DNA from: Bradyrhizobium sp. sBnM-33
GTDB lineage: Bacteria; Pseudomonadota; Alphaproteobacteria; Rhizobiales; Xanthobacteraceae
NCBI RefSeq assembly: GCF_032917945.1
Contig: NZ_CP136624.1
Coordinates: 6,696,001-6,760,000 of the forward strand
Reading direction: 5' to 3'
Length of the DNA: 64,000 nt
Below, in pieces: positions 25,877 to 35,497 of the stretch (its first letter is position 1; each line of letters starts with the position of its first letter). The translations under genes were made by a program, and so were the position numbers. Below the pieces are notes generated by a model. The model was given only the letters and a program-made list of their open reading frames with translations. It was not told where the DNA came from and searched no databases.

Positions 25877-27781
25877 TTACTTCATTCCGGCCTGCTGCAA
25901 CCCCTTGTAGAGTTCATTCAAGGTATTTTGAAACGCCGGGTTCTGGTTTGGAATTTCCTGTTGATAGATGTACTGTATACGCGCCAGAGTGTAACCTGGC
26001 AGCGCCTTGTTAAAATCATCCAAAGCAGCGACTGCTTCATCGTGCTTTCCGGCAAGCTCATACGCGGCTATTAAATGCGCGCGGCTGAACCACACCGTGC
26101 CTCTCTCTTCAACCGATCTTCGAAGCCAGATAATTGCGTTGTCGTAGTTTCCCATTGCGAAATTCGCGCGCCCCAGGACCCAGGAAAATACGCTCCTGGC
26201 AGGATCACGAGGACTGAGTCTTATCGCCTTCAACACCAGCGGGGGCGCTTCTTGAGGACGTCCCGTCAGGACGAGTTGATTGGCCTTCTGAGCATATCCG
26301 AGGGCAAGATTGGGATTGAGAGAGAGCGCTCGCTCAAAAGCCTCCAGGGCCCCTTGATGATCTCCCTTTGCGCGACGAATAAAGCCATCGTCCATGTGGT
26401 TCAGCGCAATAGTCGGATCAAGACTGAACGCCTGCTGCAGCGCTTGCTCCGCCTGCTTCAGCAGGTCGTTGCGTGCAAGGTCGTCGTTTTTAGCAGCCTC
26501 GTTCCAGCGATTCAAATAGTCACGCATCAAGACGTCAGCCAGTTGGCTCCAGGCGATGGCTGATTCTGGGCTGAGCTGCAGCGCTTCCTGCAGATATTTG
26601 CGTGCAATAAGGTTGTGCTGCGGCGTAACCGAGTCAATGAGAATAGCCATGGCGCGTAACCTCATGTCAATCGCTGTCGAATCTTTCGATCGATCGCGTC
26701 GACGGCTCTCAGCCTTGACCAGTTGAAGACCGAGTGACGAGGCGATTCGACCCGTTACGGCTTCCTGCAACTCGAAGAGGTCTGTAACATCACTATCAAA
26801 CTGATCCGCCCAAATAGCTCTGGCGGAACGCGCATCTACCAGATGCGTGTTAGCTTGCACCCTGGTACCGACTTTCAGGATGCTGCCTTCGAGGAGGTAT
26901 CGAACATCGCAGTCTTGTCCGATCTGTCTGGGATCGACGGCTTTCCCTTTGTAAGTGAAAGCTGTCGCACGCGCAATGACCACAGTATCAGCCAAGCGCG
27001 AAAGGTGGGTGGTTAGATCATCGGTGACGGCGTCCGCGAAATAGCCCTCCTGCGGATCATTGCTCATGCTGCGAAACGGCAAGACCATAATGGAAGCTTG
27101 AGCAGACTGCGCGTTTTGGTCACGCCAGAGCGGCAGCGTAGCAACAACCGCCGCCATGGCCAATATAGCGGCCAATACGGTGACGATCGGACGACGTATT
27201 GCAGGAAGCGCGATGGATCGGCGCGCAGCAAGACGCAGTCGCCGCAAGAGAGAATCTTTTTGCTGCTGAGCCAATTTGACCCGAAAGACTTGAATCGGAG
27301 GGTCAATGTTCTTGAGCCGGTGACGTCCCCTGTCCTCAAATGCGAGGTCCGGATGACCTAGGAGGTGATCCCGAACAGTATTAGTAACAAATAGTTCGCC
27401 TGGCTCAGCGAGAGTCTCCAGGCGTGCTGCGATATTGATGCTGTTTCCATAGATGTCGCGCTCGTCAAAAATGATGTCACCGGCATTTACGCCGATACGC
27501 ATCTGAAAGCGACGCTCCGGGGCAACACCGGCATTGCGCTTGTCCAATTCCTGCTGAATTTCGATACCGCAACGTACGGCATCCAGCGCGCTGTCGAATT
27601 CGACAAGCAATCCATCGCCGCTGGATCGGATAAGACGACCGCTGTGTTCGGAAATTTTGGGTTGGATCGAGGCGCCGAAATATTCGGCCAGCATTACGTG
27701 TGTGGCTTCCTCGTCGGTCGACATGAGCCGACTGTAGCCAACGACATCCGCTAGTAGGACGGCTGTCATCCTGCGTTTCAC
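25877..27781 (-). CDS. Class III adenylate/guanylate cyclase with TolB/FlgO-like and TPR domains
   Basis: 634 residues in four parts. Residues ~1-170 are a class III cyclase domain with both metal-binding aspartates (LLADVVGYSRLM and SSGDGLLVEF) and the NSINIAARLETLAEPGEL segment. One membrane helix follows (RPIVTVLAAILAMAAVVATL, ~residue 200). Then comes the SIMVLPFRSMSNDPQEGYF module also present in the winged-helix protein at 14635, then TPR repeats to the end. The TolB/TPR part would be periplasmic if the helix is a true anchor. The start is GTG 27781 with a strong AAGGAGG six bases upstream. It probably makes cAMP in response to a signal sensed by the C-terminal region. GC is somewhat lower than in the core genes. 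Confidence 0.9.
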   Translation of the reverse strand: MKRRMTAVLLADVVGYSRLMSTDEEATHVMLAEYFGASIQPKISEHSGRLIRSSGDGLLVEFDSALDAVRCGIEIQQELDKRNAGVAPERRFQMRIGVNAGDIIFDERDIYGNSINIAARLETLAEPGELFVTNTVRDHLLGHPDLAFEDRGRHRLKNIDPPIQVFRVKLAQQQKDSLLRRLRLAARRSIALPAIRRPIVTVLAAILAMAAVVATLPLWRDQNAQSAQASIMVLPFRSMSNDPQEGYFADAVTDDLTTHLSRLADTVVIARATAFTYKGKAVDPRQIGQDCDVRYLLEGSILKVGTRVQANTHLVDARSARAIWADQFDSDVTDLFELQEAVTGRIASSLGLQLVKAESRRRDRSKDSTAIDMRLRAMAILIDSVTPQHNLIARKYLQEALQLSPESAIAWSQLADVLMRDYLNRWNEAAKNDDLARNDLLKQAEQALQQAFSLDPTIALNHMDDGFIRRAKGDHQGALEAFERALSLNPNLALGYAQKANQLVLTGRPQEAPPLVLKAIRLSPRDPARSVFSWVLGRANFAMGNYDNAIIWLRRSVEERGTVWFSRAHLIAAYELAGKHDEAVAALDDFNKALPGYTLARIQYIYQQEIPNQNPAFQNTLNELYKGLQQAGMK

Positions 27782-28024
27782 AGGGCACCTCCTTCCCGCG
27801 GCATCTGGGCCAAATATTTTTACAAGAGCAGGCGGCTGTTGTCACGTGCCGCGATCCGGCGTGGGTCCACAATACCTCGGGTAGCGCCATTGGAGCGCCC
27901 CTCAAGGTTCCAAGGCACCCCATGCAGGCCATCGCGATGATTTAGTCGTCTGCCACCTGACACTTCGTACGGGAAGTAGAACGGTGAGCGAAGCGACATC
28001 CGGGAAAGTGCCGCAACTCGGCAA

Positions 28025-29023
28025 TCATCGCGCCTCGCCAGCAAAAGCCTGCCGCAACACCGACAACAGCTCGAGCGCTGCGTGCGGCAGCGGGCCTTTC
28101 TCGACCGCCGCGAGTGCATCCTCAAACTGTTGCGGCGTCGCCATGCCGACCAGGATCGTGCCCATCGCCGGATGCGAGATCGCAAACCGCGTGGCGGCCT
28201 CGGTCAGGCTGGCGGCAAACCCCTCCTCGACCAGCGGCATCAGGCGGCGCGCGCGAGCGACATCGGCATCGTAGCTCATGGCAGAGCCGATCGGCTCCGG
28301 TGCGGCACCCGCAATCGGATGACGCTCGGCCGAGCCCGACAGCGCGCCGCCCGCCAGCACGCGGATGCCGACGACGCCGACGCCGGCGGCCTGCGTGTGG
28401 TCGAACAGCCGCCCATAATCCTGCGCCGGATAGCGCGGCGGCAATTCGCCGGCCGCAGATGGATTGAGCATGTTGTAGACGACCTGCGCGCTGTCGAACA
28501 CGCGCGCATCGATCACCTGATGCAGCGCCGCCGTGTCGCCGAGCGCCGTGATCCCGAGGAAACGAATCTTGCCCTGCTCACGCAGGCGCTCGAACGCGGG
28601 CACCACCTCATCGAGCACCTGCCGCGCGCTCAGCGCCGGCCCGCCGCCTTGCTCGGTAATCGGATTGTGCAGATGAAAGATGTCCACCCGCTCAAGCCGC
28701 AGCCGCGCCAGACTGCCTTCCAGCGACAGCCGCACCGCCTCATCAATCCGGCCACGATCGTCAGGCGGCAACCGCACCTTGGTCCCGACGACCACGCCAG
28801 CCGGTTTCAGCTTCTCCAGGACGCGGCCAAGATTCTTTTCCGACTCGCCATCGCCATACTGCACCGCCGTGTCGAAGTAATTGACGCCCGCGGCAATCGC
28901 CCGCGCGATGGCGCGCTCCTGATCGGCAGCATCGCCCCGCACCATGAGACCGCCGACGGCGCCACAGCCGAAGCCGAGTAACGAGAGCTGCATGCCCGTG
29001 CGGCCAAAGGTTCGAAATTCCAT
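28025..29023 (-). CDS. Aldo/keto reductase
   Basis: A 332-residue NADPH-dependent TIM-barrel reductase. The N-terminus RTFGRTGMQLSLLGFGCGAV is typical. The catalytic tetrad is visible: Asp and Tyr in YFDTAVQYGDGESEKNLG, Lys in VVVGTKVRLP, and His in VDIFHLHNP. The C-terminal half has the cofactor-binding GTILVGMATPQQFEDAL stretch. GGGAGGG precedes ATG 29023. It stands alone between intergenic sequence and a repeat, and the substrate is not predictable. Confidence 0.92.
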   Translation of the reverse strand: MEFRTFGRTGMQLSLLGFGCGAVGGLMVRGDAADQERAIARAIAAGVNYFDTAVQYGDGESEKNLGRVLEKLKPAGVVVGTKVRLPPDDRGRIDEAVRLSLEGSLARLRLERVDIFHLHNPITEQGGGPALSARQVLDEVVPAFERLREQGKIRFLGITALGDTAALHQVIDARVFDSAQVVYNMLNPSAAGELPPRYPAQDYGRLFDHTQAAGVGVVGIRVLAGGALSGSAERHPIAGAAPEPIGSAMSYDADVARARRLMPLVEEGFAASLTEAATRFAISHPAMGTILVGMATPQQFEDALAAVEKGPLPHAALELLSVLRQAFAGEAR

Positions 29024-29138
29024 CGCCGTTCCCTCCCGAGTGGATCGAGATTATCCGATGTCGAATGGCAGTTGCTCAATGTTGATGCTTGTCGATATTA
29101 GATCGTAGCCGAATTATTTCTACTACGTCACAGTCGGT

Positions 29139-29280
29139 CTCCCTCATCCTGACGAGCCCGCTGAGCGGGCGTCTCGAAGGATGTAGGCCACAGACGGGGC
29201 CTCATGGTTAGAGACGCGCGGAGCCTGTCATCGGGCCGCGCTACGCGCGGACCCGTTGGCGCTCCTCACCATGAGGGGCT
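29139..29280. repeat. Intergenic inverted-repeat element (CCTCAT...ATGAGG type)
   Basis: The element contains CCTCATCCTGACGAGC, an internal CCGCTGAGCGGG hairpin, then GGCCTCATGGTTAGAGACGCGCGG and its partner CCGCG...CTCACCATGAGGGGC. Nested inverted repeats with CCTCAT/ATGAGG ends are common between genes of Bradyrhizobiaceae as I remember them. It lies downstream of the amidohydrolase stop and upstream of the aldo/keto reductase start. Confidence 0.6.
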
Positions 29281-29305
29281 TATGGCGCAGCAGAACCAAT
29301 CCGCC

Positions 29306-30163
29306 CTACGCCCTACCCTTCTTCGGCGACCAGCCATAGGCCTTGATGCAGGCGCCGCCCATCAGCATGGCCCGCTCGGTTTCGCTCAGGCGGCTGGTCC
29401 TGAGGAACGGCTCGATGGCCTGCTCGTAATTGACGACCGCGAACGCCCGCGTCCAGTCCGTGCCCCAGAGGCAGCGCTCAAAACCCCAGGCATCGAACAC
29501 GCGGGCGAGCGGGTCCCAGATATCAGGGAATGGATACGGCTCGCGCGACAGCGTGCAGGCGCCGCTGACCTTGATCACGGCGTTCGCTCGCTTGGCGAGA
29601 TCCAGCACCTTCGGAAGGTCGGCCCAAGGCTCGAAAGGCTCGGGCGGCGCCGGCGGCACGCGTGGCTGCAGGATGCCGAGATGGTCGATGATGAACCGCG
29701 TGTCGGGATGGCGATCGATCAGCGCCCTCCCTGCGTCCAGATTGTCCCAGCAGTGCAGGTTGACCGGAAAATCATGGCGCACGGCCGCGCGCGCAATCCG
29801 GTCGAGGCCGGGATCATCAGGCGCACGCTTCGCCTCCTTCGTCAGCATGATGCGGATTCCAACCGCGCCCGGTGTCTTCTTCCACTCCGCGACGACGTCG
29901 GCCACATCAGGATCATCGGGATCGACCGGCTTGACGATAGCGAACCGGCCGGGATGAACCCGCTGCACTTCCACCGCATAGCTGGCATCGTAGCGGTACA
30001 GCGAAAAGGCCGAGATAAAGATCGCCCCGTCGACGCCAACCCTATCCATCGCCGCTACCATCTCGTCACCCGTGACGTGATCGGGCCAGTTCGGCACACT
30101 GTGCCAGGGCCGCTTCGGACTGTTCGCCTCGTAGGCATGAACCTGGGAATCGACAATGATCAT
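29306..30163 (-). CDS. Amidohydrolase family protein (Amidohydro_2, lactonase/decarboxylase type)
   Basis: 285 residues forming a TIM-barrel metal hydrolase. It begins MIIVDSQVHAYEANSPKRPW, where the usual H-x-H is replaced by Q-V-H, as in many Amidohydro_2 proteins. Conserved FIIDHLGILQ (metal/substrate histidine), KVSGACTLS and CLWGTDWTRA (catalytic Asp) follow in order. Members hydrolyse sugar or aromatic lactones or decarboxylate aromatic acids. ATG 30163 has GGAGG seven bases upstream. It lies just after the truncated cyclase gene on the same strand. Confidence 0.88.
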   Translation of the reverse strand: MIIVDSQVHAYEANSPKRPWHSVPNWPDHVTGDEMVAAMDRVGVDGAIFISAFSLYRYDASYAVEVQRVHPGRFAIVKPVDPDDPDVADVVAEWKKTPGAVGIRIMLTKEAKRAPDDPGLDRIARAAVRHDFPVNLHCWDNLDAGRALIDRHPDTRFIIDHLGILQPRVPPAPPEPFEPWADLPKVLDLAKRANAVIKVSGACTLSREPYPFPDIWDPLARVFDAWGFERCLWGTDWTRAFAVVNYEQAIEPFLRTSRLSETERAMLMGGACIKAYGWSPKKGRA

Positions 30164-30303
30164 GTGCGCCTCCACTTTTTTGCCAGCGATTTTGGACGAT
30201 GCGGACGGACCGTGTCCAGACGGCGAGGACGCGGCGCTGCAATGCGTTTAGCGGTGCGCTGGATCAGCGCCCCATCCGCCGCATCTTAGGCGGGCAGGCG
30301 CTG

Positions 30304-30588
30304 TCAACGAAGCTCACTGAGCAAGGCCTTGGCCTTTCGCAGATCGCTTGTGTTAAGTCCTTCGGTGAACCAGTCGTAGACGGGCGCAAGAAGGTCACGT
30401 GCCATTTTCCGCTTGCCCTGACGGTTCAAGAGCCGCGCCAAGCTGGTGGCCGCACGCAATTCCCACGACTTTGCATGCTGCGCTCGCGCAATGGCCAGGG
30501 AATGCTCGAAATACGCTTGCGCCTTCGCCTCATCCCGCTGCGGCGACTTGAGCGCGATTTCGCCGGCAACGCGATGAACCTCGGCCTA
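30304..30588 (-). pseudogene. C-terminal remnant of the adenylate cyclase-ATPase, beyond an in-frame TAG
   Basis: The cyclase reading frame stops at TAG (30586-30588) after ...ATKERWC. In the same frame, without any shift, 93 further codons encode AEVHRVAGEIALKSPQRDE...YFEHSLAIARAQHAKSWELR...LLAPVYDWFTEGLNTSDLRKAKALLSELR, then TGA at 30304. This is the conserved C-terminal TPR segment of the cyclase-ATPase family, where the stop position is normally Glu (GAG). A single G-to-T change explains it. Codon usage past the stop is still normal, so the mutation is recent, or the stop is read through. Confidence 0.8.
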
Positions 30589-33500
30589 GCACCATCTTTC
30601 CTTGGTTGCTTGCATCGCTGCCATTGCGTTGCCGATGCAGCGCCAGGCATCATCGAACTGGCCCGAATCCGCGTGCGCAATTGCCAACATGAACTCCTGC
30701 TCCGGTGTAAATATCGTCGATCCGGCCGACCGCCATAAATCAATGCCAGTCGTGACGATCTCGACGGCTTTCGCGGATCCCGTGAGGGTTAGGATATAGC
30801 CCCGCCGTAACACGCCTTCCGCTTTCCGGAACGGGGCGCCTTTCTCCTCCGCCAGCGCAACAAGGTCTTTGAGATGCTCATTTGCGGCGTGGTAATTCCC
30901 GCAGTAGGTGTTCACAAGAATCGGGAAATTCAGCGTAAACATCAAAGTGGCAGCATGCTCAATCTGGCGCGCTTCCATTAGCGCGCACTCTGCGTCATTC
31001 AGCGCAGCTTGGGGATAACCGAGCAACCACGAGGCCATTGAACGAAAGGCCAGGCACGTTACCCGGAGGTCCTGGCCAAATCGCGTCATCAATCGCCGGT
31101 GCTCGGCGGGGCGATAGAGGGCGAGAGCTTCATCGTAGTGCGCCTTGGCTTCAACGAGATCCCCCCTCAACGCCAGCGTACTGGCCATGGTACGGTGCCC
31201 GATCAGGAGCGGGACCGCCGCTCCCTCCTTCTCGCCAAGCTGCAAAAACCGGCTTGCGAGCTCGCGCGCAGCGTCACCATCGAAGTTTATGAAATTGACG
31301 ATCCACTGGCCAAAGAGGGCTGAGAGGAGCAACGAAGGGTCATCCGGAGACTCTCCAAGCTGTTCCGCTTGTTCGATAAACGCCCTCGCCTGTGCCACAG
31401 CCGTCTTGGTTTCGGGAGCGCCATATCCCTTGACATGCATGAGCGTGTTCACGAGCGCGACTTGCAGGATGATCTGTCCGCGCCGCAGGTCGGGCGCGCT
31501 GGGCAAGGTTGCTAGTTGCGCTAAGGCCTGACCAAGCTGTTCTGCTGCTTCGACCAGCGCCGAGCGCTCCTGTGACCGCAGTCCCGCCTTGCCCCACAGA
31601 TGCGCTGACTTCGCGATCAGGTCGGCCTTTGTGTAGTGACGCGCCAGCAGCTCGGGTTGGCTCTCGGCTATTTCCGGGAACTGACTTTCAAGGATTTCGG
31701 CGATACGCGCGTTCAGCGCGCGCCTCGGCTCTCGCAGCAGCGTACTGTAGGCTGCGTCCTGCACAAGGGCATGCTTGAACATGTAGCTCGCATGCGGCGG
31801 GATACCCTCTCGAAACAACAGACCCGCCGCAATAAGCCGGTGGAGGTCGTCATCCAATTCCGCTTCCGGCTTTCGCGCGACCGCCGCCAGCAACATGTGA
31901 GGAAATTCCCGGCCGATCGCCGCGCCGACCTGCGCGACGTGTTTCGCTGGGCCGAGCCGGTCGAGCCGCGACATCAGCGAAGCCTGCAGGCTAGCCGGAA
32001 CCGCTACGACAGGCGTCGGTGCCGCTGCGCAGGCCCGCTGCACATCACTCTCACCCTCTGCGTCCAGCACCGCCTTTGTCATCTCCTCGGCGAACAGTGG
32101 AATGCCGTCCGTGCGCTCGATGATGTCCTGGCGGATATCCGCCGGCAACGATCGGTTGCCGACGACGCCCTCGATGAGGGAATGGATGTCGCACGGCGCC
32201 AGCCGATTGAGCGTAAGCCCAGTCACATGCGGCCGTCCGATCCAGGGCGGACTGAATTCCGGCCTGAAAGTAACAAGTATCAAGAGCCGGTGGCTCACGG
32301 CCAGGTCCACCGCCCGGGCGAAGAATTCGAGGCTGGTTGGATCGGTCCAATGCGCATCTTCGAAAATCATCAGCACGGGATTGATCCGCGCCAGCGCCTC
32401 GACGTTCGAACCAAGAGCTTTCAGCGTTTTCTGACGGCGGAGCTGTGGTTCAACTTCAACCGTAGGATAGCGTCCATCGTTGGGTAGTGACAGCATTTCG
32501 GCAAATAGCGCTGCATCCTCTGAAGGCGTCGAGCTTTGCGCCAGCAGCGCGTCAAGCTTGTCCGCTTTCGCTTGCTGGCTGTCATCGTGAGCGGAGCCGG
32601 TGGCGCGCCACATCTCGCCGATCACTGGATAGAGCGTGCTGTCGGTATGCTGCGGCGAGCAGAAGTATTGCAGGCGAATGTGCGGCTCGCGAGCAAGCTG
32701 TTCCAGAAGCGCAACGGTGAGTCGTGATTTGCCGATCCCCGCTTCACCAGAGAGCAGCACCACCTGACCTTCGCCGCTCTTGGCCCGCTCCCATCGGCGC
32801 AGAAGGTGCTCCAGTTCTTTGTCACGACCGATCAGCGGCAGTACATCGCAGCTCTGGAGAGCGTGCGATCGGCTGGTCACGGTTGTCTTGCCGGCAACTT
32901 GCCAGGCAGCGACTGGTTTTGCGAATCCCTTGATCTCGATCTTACCGAGATCGAGATACTCGAATTGCGGTCCCGCGATCGTCTTCGTGCGCCCCGAGAT
33001 AACAACGCCACCGGGCTGTGCGAGCGATTGCAGTCGGGCGGCAAGGTTCGGGGTGTCGCCGAGGATGCCATGCTCCTCGGAAATCGCGCTATCCGACATA
33101 TCGCCAACAATCGCTACGCCCGTTGCAACACCGACGCGCGCGCTCAACTTCTCTTTCGCGGGCAAGGCGGCGATCGCCTGCACCAGTGCAAGGCTGGCTT
33201 GAACGGCACGCTCCGCGTCGTCTTCGTGCGCCTGAGGATAGCCAAAGCATACGATCGCGCCGTCCCCATGATGTCGCGCGACAAAGCCGTCGAAGCGGGC
33301 AACGGTTTCAGTAATGCAACGCCGGTAGTCGGCGATGATTGCGCTGAAGTCTTCGGGATCGAGCCTTGCGGAGAGCTCAGTCGATCCGACCAGGTCGCAA
33401 AACAGTACGGTAAGCTGCCGGCGCTCGATCGGGCGCGAGTCCCGGGCCATCGGTACCACCGCGGGAGAATCCACGCGCAGTTTGGTCCCGCAGTCGCGGC

Positions 33501-33624
33501 AGAACTTGTTTAGGGCTGGGTTTGCCGCACCGCAGGCCAGACAGCGCCGCACGACCGCCGCTCCACACTGCCCACAAAATTTGCTTTGCTCCGAGACTTC
33601 GGCCGCGCAATTAGTGCATTGCAT
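30586..33624 (-). CDS. Adenylate cyclase with zinc ribbon, AAA-type ATPase and TPR domains (C-terminally truncated)
   Basis: About 1012 residues. A double zinc ribbon opens the protein (C-x-x-C pairs in MQCTNC, FCGQCG, CLACG and FCRDCG). The class III cyclase domain spans ~65-240 with both metal aspartates (VLFCDLVGSTELS and HHGDGAIVCFG). An ATPase domain follows with Walker A SGEAGIGKSRL and Walker B VLMIFEDAHWTD, then a long TPR-like helical region. This layout is a common rhizobial signalling protein that senses an unknown ligand. ATG 33624 has GAGG upstream; the frame to 33657 is unneeded. The normal C-terminus continues in frame after a TAG stop (see the remnant at 30304), so the last ~93 residues are lost unless the stop is suppressed. 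Confidence 0.9.
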   Translation of the reverse strand: MQCTNCAAEVSEQSKFCGQCGAAVVRRCLACGAANPALNKFCRDCGTKLRVDSPAVVPMARDSRPIERRQLTVLFCDLVGSTELSARLDPEDFSAIIADYRRCITETVARFDGFVARHHGDGAIVCFGYPQAHEDDAERAVQASLALVQAIAALPAKEKLSARVGVATGVAIVGDMSDSAISEEHGILGDTPNLAARLQSLAQPGGVVISGRTKTIAGPQFEYLDLGKIEIKGFAKPVAAWQVAGKTTVTSRSHALQSCDVLPLIGRDKELEHLLRRWERAKSGEGQVVLLSGEAGIGKSRLTVALLEQLAREPHIRLQYFCSPQHTDSTLYPVIGEMWRATGSAHDDSQQAKADKLDALLAQSSTPSEDAALFAEMLSLPNDGRYPTVEVEPQLRRQKTLKALGSNVEALARINPVLMIFEDAHWTDPTSLEFFARAVDLAVSHRLLILVTFRPEFSPPWIGRPHVTGLTLNRLAPCDIHSLIEGVVGNRSLPADIRQDIIERTDGIPLFAEEMTKAVLDAEGESDVQRACAAAPTPVVAVPASLQASLMSRLDRLGPAKHVAQVGAAIGREFPHMLLAAVARKPEAELDDDLHRLIAAGLLFREGIPPHASYMFKHALVQDAAYSTLLREPRRALNARIAEILESQFPEIAESQPELLARHYTKADLIAKSAHLWGKAGLRSQERSALVEAAEQLGQALAQLATLPSAPDLRRGQIILQVALVNTLMHVKGYGAPETKTAVAQARAFIEQAEQLGESPDDPSLLLSALFGQWIVNFINFDGDAARELASRFLQLGEKEGAAVPLLIGHRTMASTLALRGDLVEAKAHYDEALALYRPAEHRRLMTRFGQDLRVTCLAFRSMASWLLGYPQAALNDAECALMEARQIEHAATLMFTLNFPILVNTYCGNYHAANEHLKDLVALAEEKGAPFRKAEGVLRRGYILTLTGSAKAVEIVTTGIDLWRSAGSTIFTPEQEFMLAIAHADSGQFDDAWRCIGNAMAAMQATKERWC

Positions 33625-34119
33625 CCGGACCTCAACGGATATCAGTAGCGGCGGCACAATGCTCCGGAAGTCGAGGGAACAATATGATCTCCGTCACAAC
33701 TCCGGGTGTTCCGTCTCTATGGATTCCAAAGTGGGATCCAACGTTTGGAGTTGACCATGTCAGATCGACCTCTGAAACGCGGGTGGTGTTCCAGGGTCTG
33801 CCTGCGCCCTCATCCTCGGTGGGCGAATGATTTTGCAAGGCCCAGGCATCTCGCCGCGAGATTGCGGACGCGTGCTTTCGTAGGATGGGTAGAGCGCAGC
33901 GAAACCCATCGCCGGTGTGAACGGTAGCATTGATGGGTATCGCTTCGCTCCCCCCATCCTACGAACTGAGCCGAATTGCTGCGCGAGCGGTAGAGGTCCG
34001 CTTAGGCCAAGAGCGGACATACGCGCACACTGCTAGCCTTGGTGTGAAGCAGTTAGATCAGTCGGGCGGTAACCGATCCTTATCCTGATGTCAGCCATCC
34101 AGCCGCTGCCGTTATTTGG
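33625..34119. other. Intergenic region with repeat
   Basis: About 495 bases without a supported gene. The only clear structure is the inverted repeat at 33879-33964. Short frames here are not conserved-looking and lack ribosome binding sites. Confidence 0.5.
33879..33964. repeat. Inverted repeat, GTAGGATGGGT...CCCATCCTAC type
   Basis: The left arm TAGGATGGGTAGAGCGCAGC pairs with the right arm in GCTTCGCTCCCCCCATCCTA, with an inner GAAACCCATC / GATGGGTATC pair. The whole 86 bases can fold into one long hairpin. I recall this sequence family between genes in Bradyrhizobium and relatives; copy number in this genome cannot be judged from one window. Confidence 0.65.
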
Positions 34120-34371
34120 GTGACAAAAGCTCTGCGAGTCCAGTCTGCTGCGGTATTCGCAATAAGCGGCGCGGCGATCGGCTGGCTGTGCCAACACCTG
34201 ATCACGCCGTGGCCCGACACCACACTCTGGCCATTCGTGTTGGCCGGCCTTGTTGCAGGCAGCACTTACTGGTTCGTCGCGGTGCAAAGAAACTTCTCAG
34301 CGTATTTAAGGCACAACAGAGACGGCCTTTGTGTTAAGTCAGGTCGGCATTTCCAGTCTCCAGAAAAATGA
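34120..34371 (+). CDS. Possible small membrane protein (83 residues)
   Basis: A GTG-started frame encoding two hydrophobic segments, AAVFAISGAAIGWLCQHLI (about residues 10-28) and WPFVLAGLVAGSTYWFVAV (about 37-55), then a basic tail. Segment lengths fit two membrane helices with a short periplasmic loop. There is no good ribosome binding site and it lies in a repeat-rich, gene-poor stretch, so it may be a chance frame or a decaying gene. I recognise no family. Confidence 0.4.
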   Translation: MTKALRVQSAAVFAISGAAIGWLCQHLITPWPDTTLWPFVLAGLVAGSTYWFVAVQRNFSAYLRHNRDGLCVKSGRHFQSPEK

Positions 34372-34549
34372 GGCACCTCAGCAGCTGCCCGCCACCTCCA
34401 TTGGTTAGTTGGCCCAGACGCGAAGCTGCAGCAGTGCGTCGTCACCAAGATCGGCCGGTAGTTGCCGTGGATAGTTGCGATGAGCTCGATTTAGTTGCAG
34501 GCCCGGTTGGGTCAAAAGCTGAATTGGCCAAACCCAAATGCCATGTCCG

Positions 34550-34723
34550 CTATGGCCAACTAGCGACGCATGCAGCGTCTAAGGGTCCGAGGTAGGATTG
34601 CGCTGTAGGGGCCCCTTGGTCCGCAGCGATCTCGTAGAGACGAACGGCCTCGCGGTCGTCCTTGGGCAGTTCGCCACGCCCCTGCTCATGGTGCACAAAC
34701 AGGGGCAAAGTCAGCCGCGACAT
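34550..34723 (-). pseudogene. Sel1-repeat protein fragment
   Basis: A 57-codon frame contains HHEQGRGELPKDDREAVRLY followed by EIAADQGAPTAQSYLG. This is one complete Sel1-like repeat (pattern EQGRG-LPKD-EA--LY--AADQG---AQ--LG). Such repeats normally occur in long tandem series; here there is a single unit with no flanking repeats, ending in unrelated sequence. It is best read as a remnant of a larger gene. Confidence 0.6.
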
Positions 34724-34854
34724 TGTCGGTAAATAGCAGTGCGAAAAAATCGATTTTTCTTCAAAGATCGATTTTCCTTAACAACTTCAAAGTGATTTGC
34801 CCCGTCCAGTCTCGCCCGCAAAAATATTCCGCTTCGCCGCCGACCCAAATCACG

Positions 34855-35320
34855 CCTACAAATCCCGCCGTCCCGTCCCGACAAGAGGGGCGTTGGCCAT
34901 CGTCACGAACGTGGGGCGGGATGCGGTGGACGCGGCAGCGTCAGGCGCGAGAGGTTGTTCGCAGGGCGGCTCTTCGGCCATGAGCGGACACGGCGCGCAG
35001 GACGTACGGCGCTGAAGCGTACGGCAAAACCGTGTGGTCCTGACACCCGTGGCTGGTGCCAAGCTGCCGGTGGCGAACTTGATCCAACCGGATCGATTTG
35101 CCCATCAAGCCGGCAGCGATGGAGGCAAGAGGAATTCGTCTCCAGGGAGAGCTCGGTATAAGTCGTCAAACCACTGCGCAGGGAATGCCGGAGTGCCTCG
35201 GCTGTACCTGTATGCTCGTGTGCGTTTTTTTGCGCACTATTGCACACGAGACCGCGGGTGCAGCAAGCACCCGGCATTCCCTGCGCCCTCTTCCTGTAGG
35301 GCGAAACGATTTGCAAAGCT
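34855..35320. repeat. Long dispersed-type repeat with a 16-bp perfect inverted pair
   Basis: Within this stretch GCGCAGGGAATGCCGG at 35176-35191 is matched exactly by its reverse complement CCGGCATTCCCTGCGC at 35271-35286, enclosing a T-rich TGCGTTTTTTTGCGCA segment. The flanking sequence (GGGGCGTTGGCCATCGTCAC, CGGCAAAACCGTGTGGTCCT) resembles a several-hundred-base element that I remember from many Bradyrhizobiaceae intergenic regions. Boundaries are approximate. Confidence 0.5.
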
Positions 35321-35361
35321 CGGGCGGATCGCGCCGCGAGAACGCGGACAGACACCCAATT

Positions 35362-35497
35362 GTCATCGTCCGCGAAGGCGGACGATCCAGTATCCCAGAG
35401 GCAGCAGTGATTGAATCGATAAGCCGCGGCGTACTGGATACCCGCTGGAGCCTGTCATCGGGCTCGCCGAAGGCGAGACCCGGTGGCGGGTACGACG
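35362..35497. repeat. Intergenic repeat related to the 3035-3146 element
   Basis: It has the same plan as the oxc-frc element: GTCAT, hairpin GTCCGC-GAAG-GCGGAC, GATCCAGTA, then TACTGGAT, a longer second hairpin with ACCCGC and GCGGGT arms, and a TACGAC end. Stem bases differ from the first copy on both strands so that pairing is kept. Confidence 0.65.

Noticed and set aside
34368..34595. 75-codon frame following the possible membrane protein
   Set aside because: Low-complexity Pro/Arg-rich product with no family features, overlapping the antisense Sel1 fragment; the ATGA-like overlap alone is not enough.
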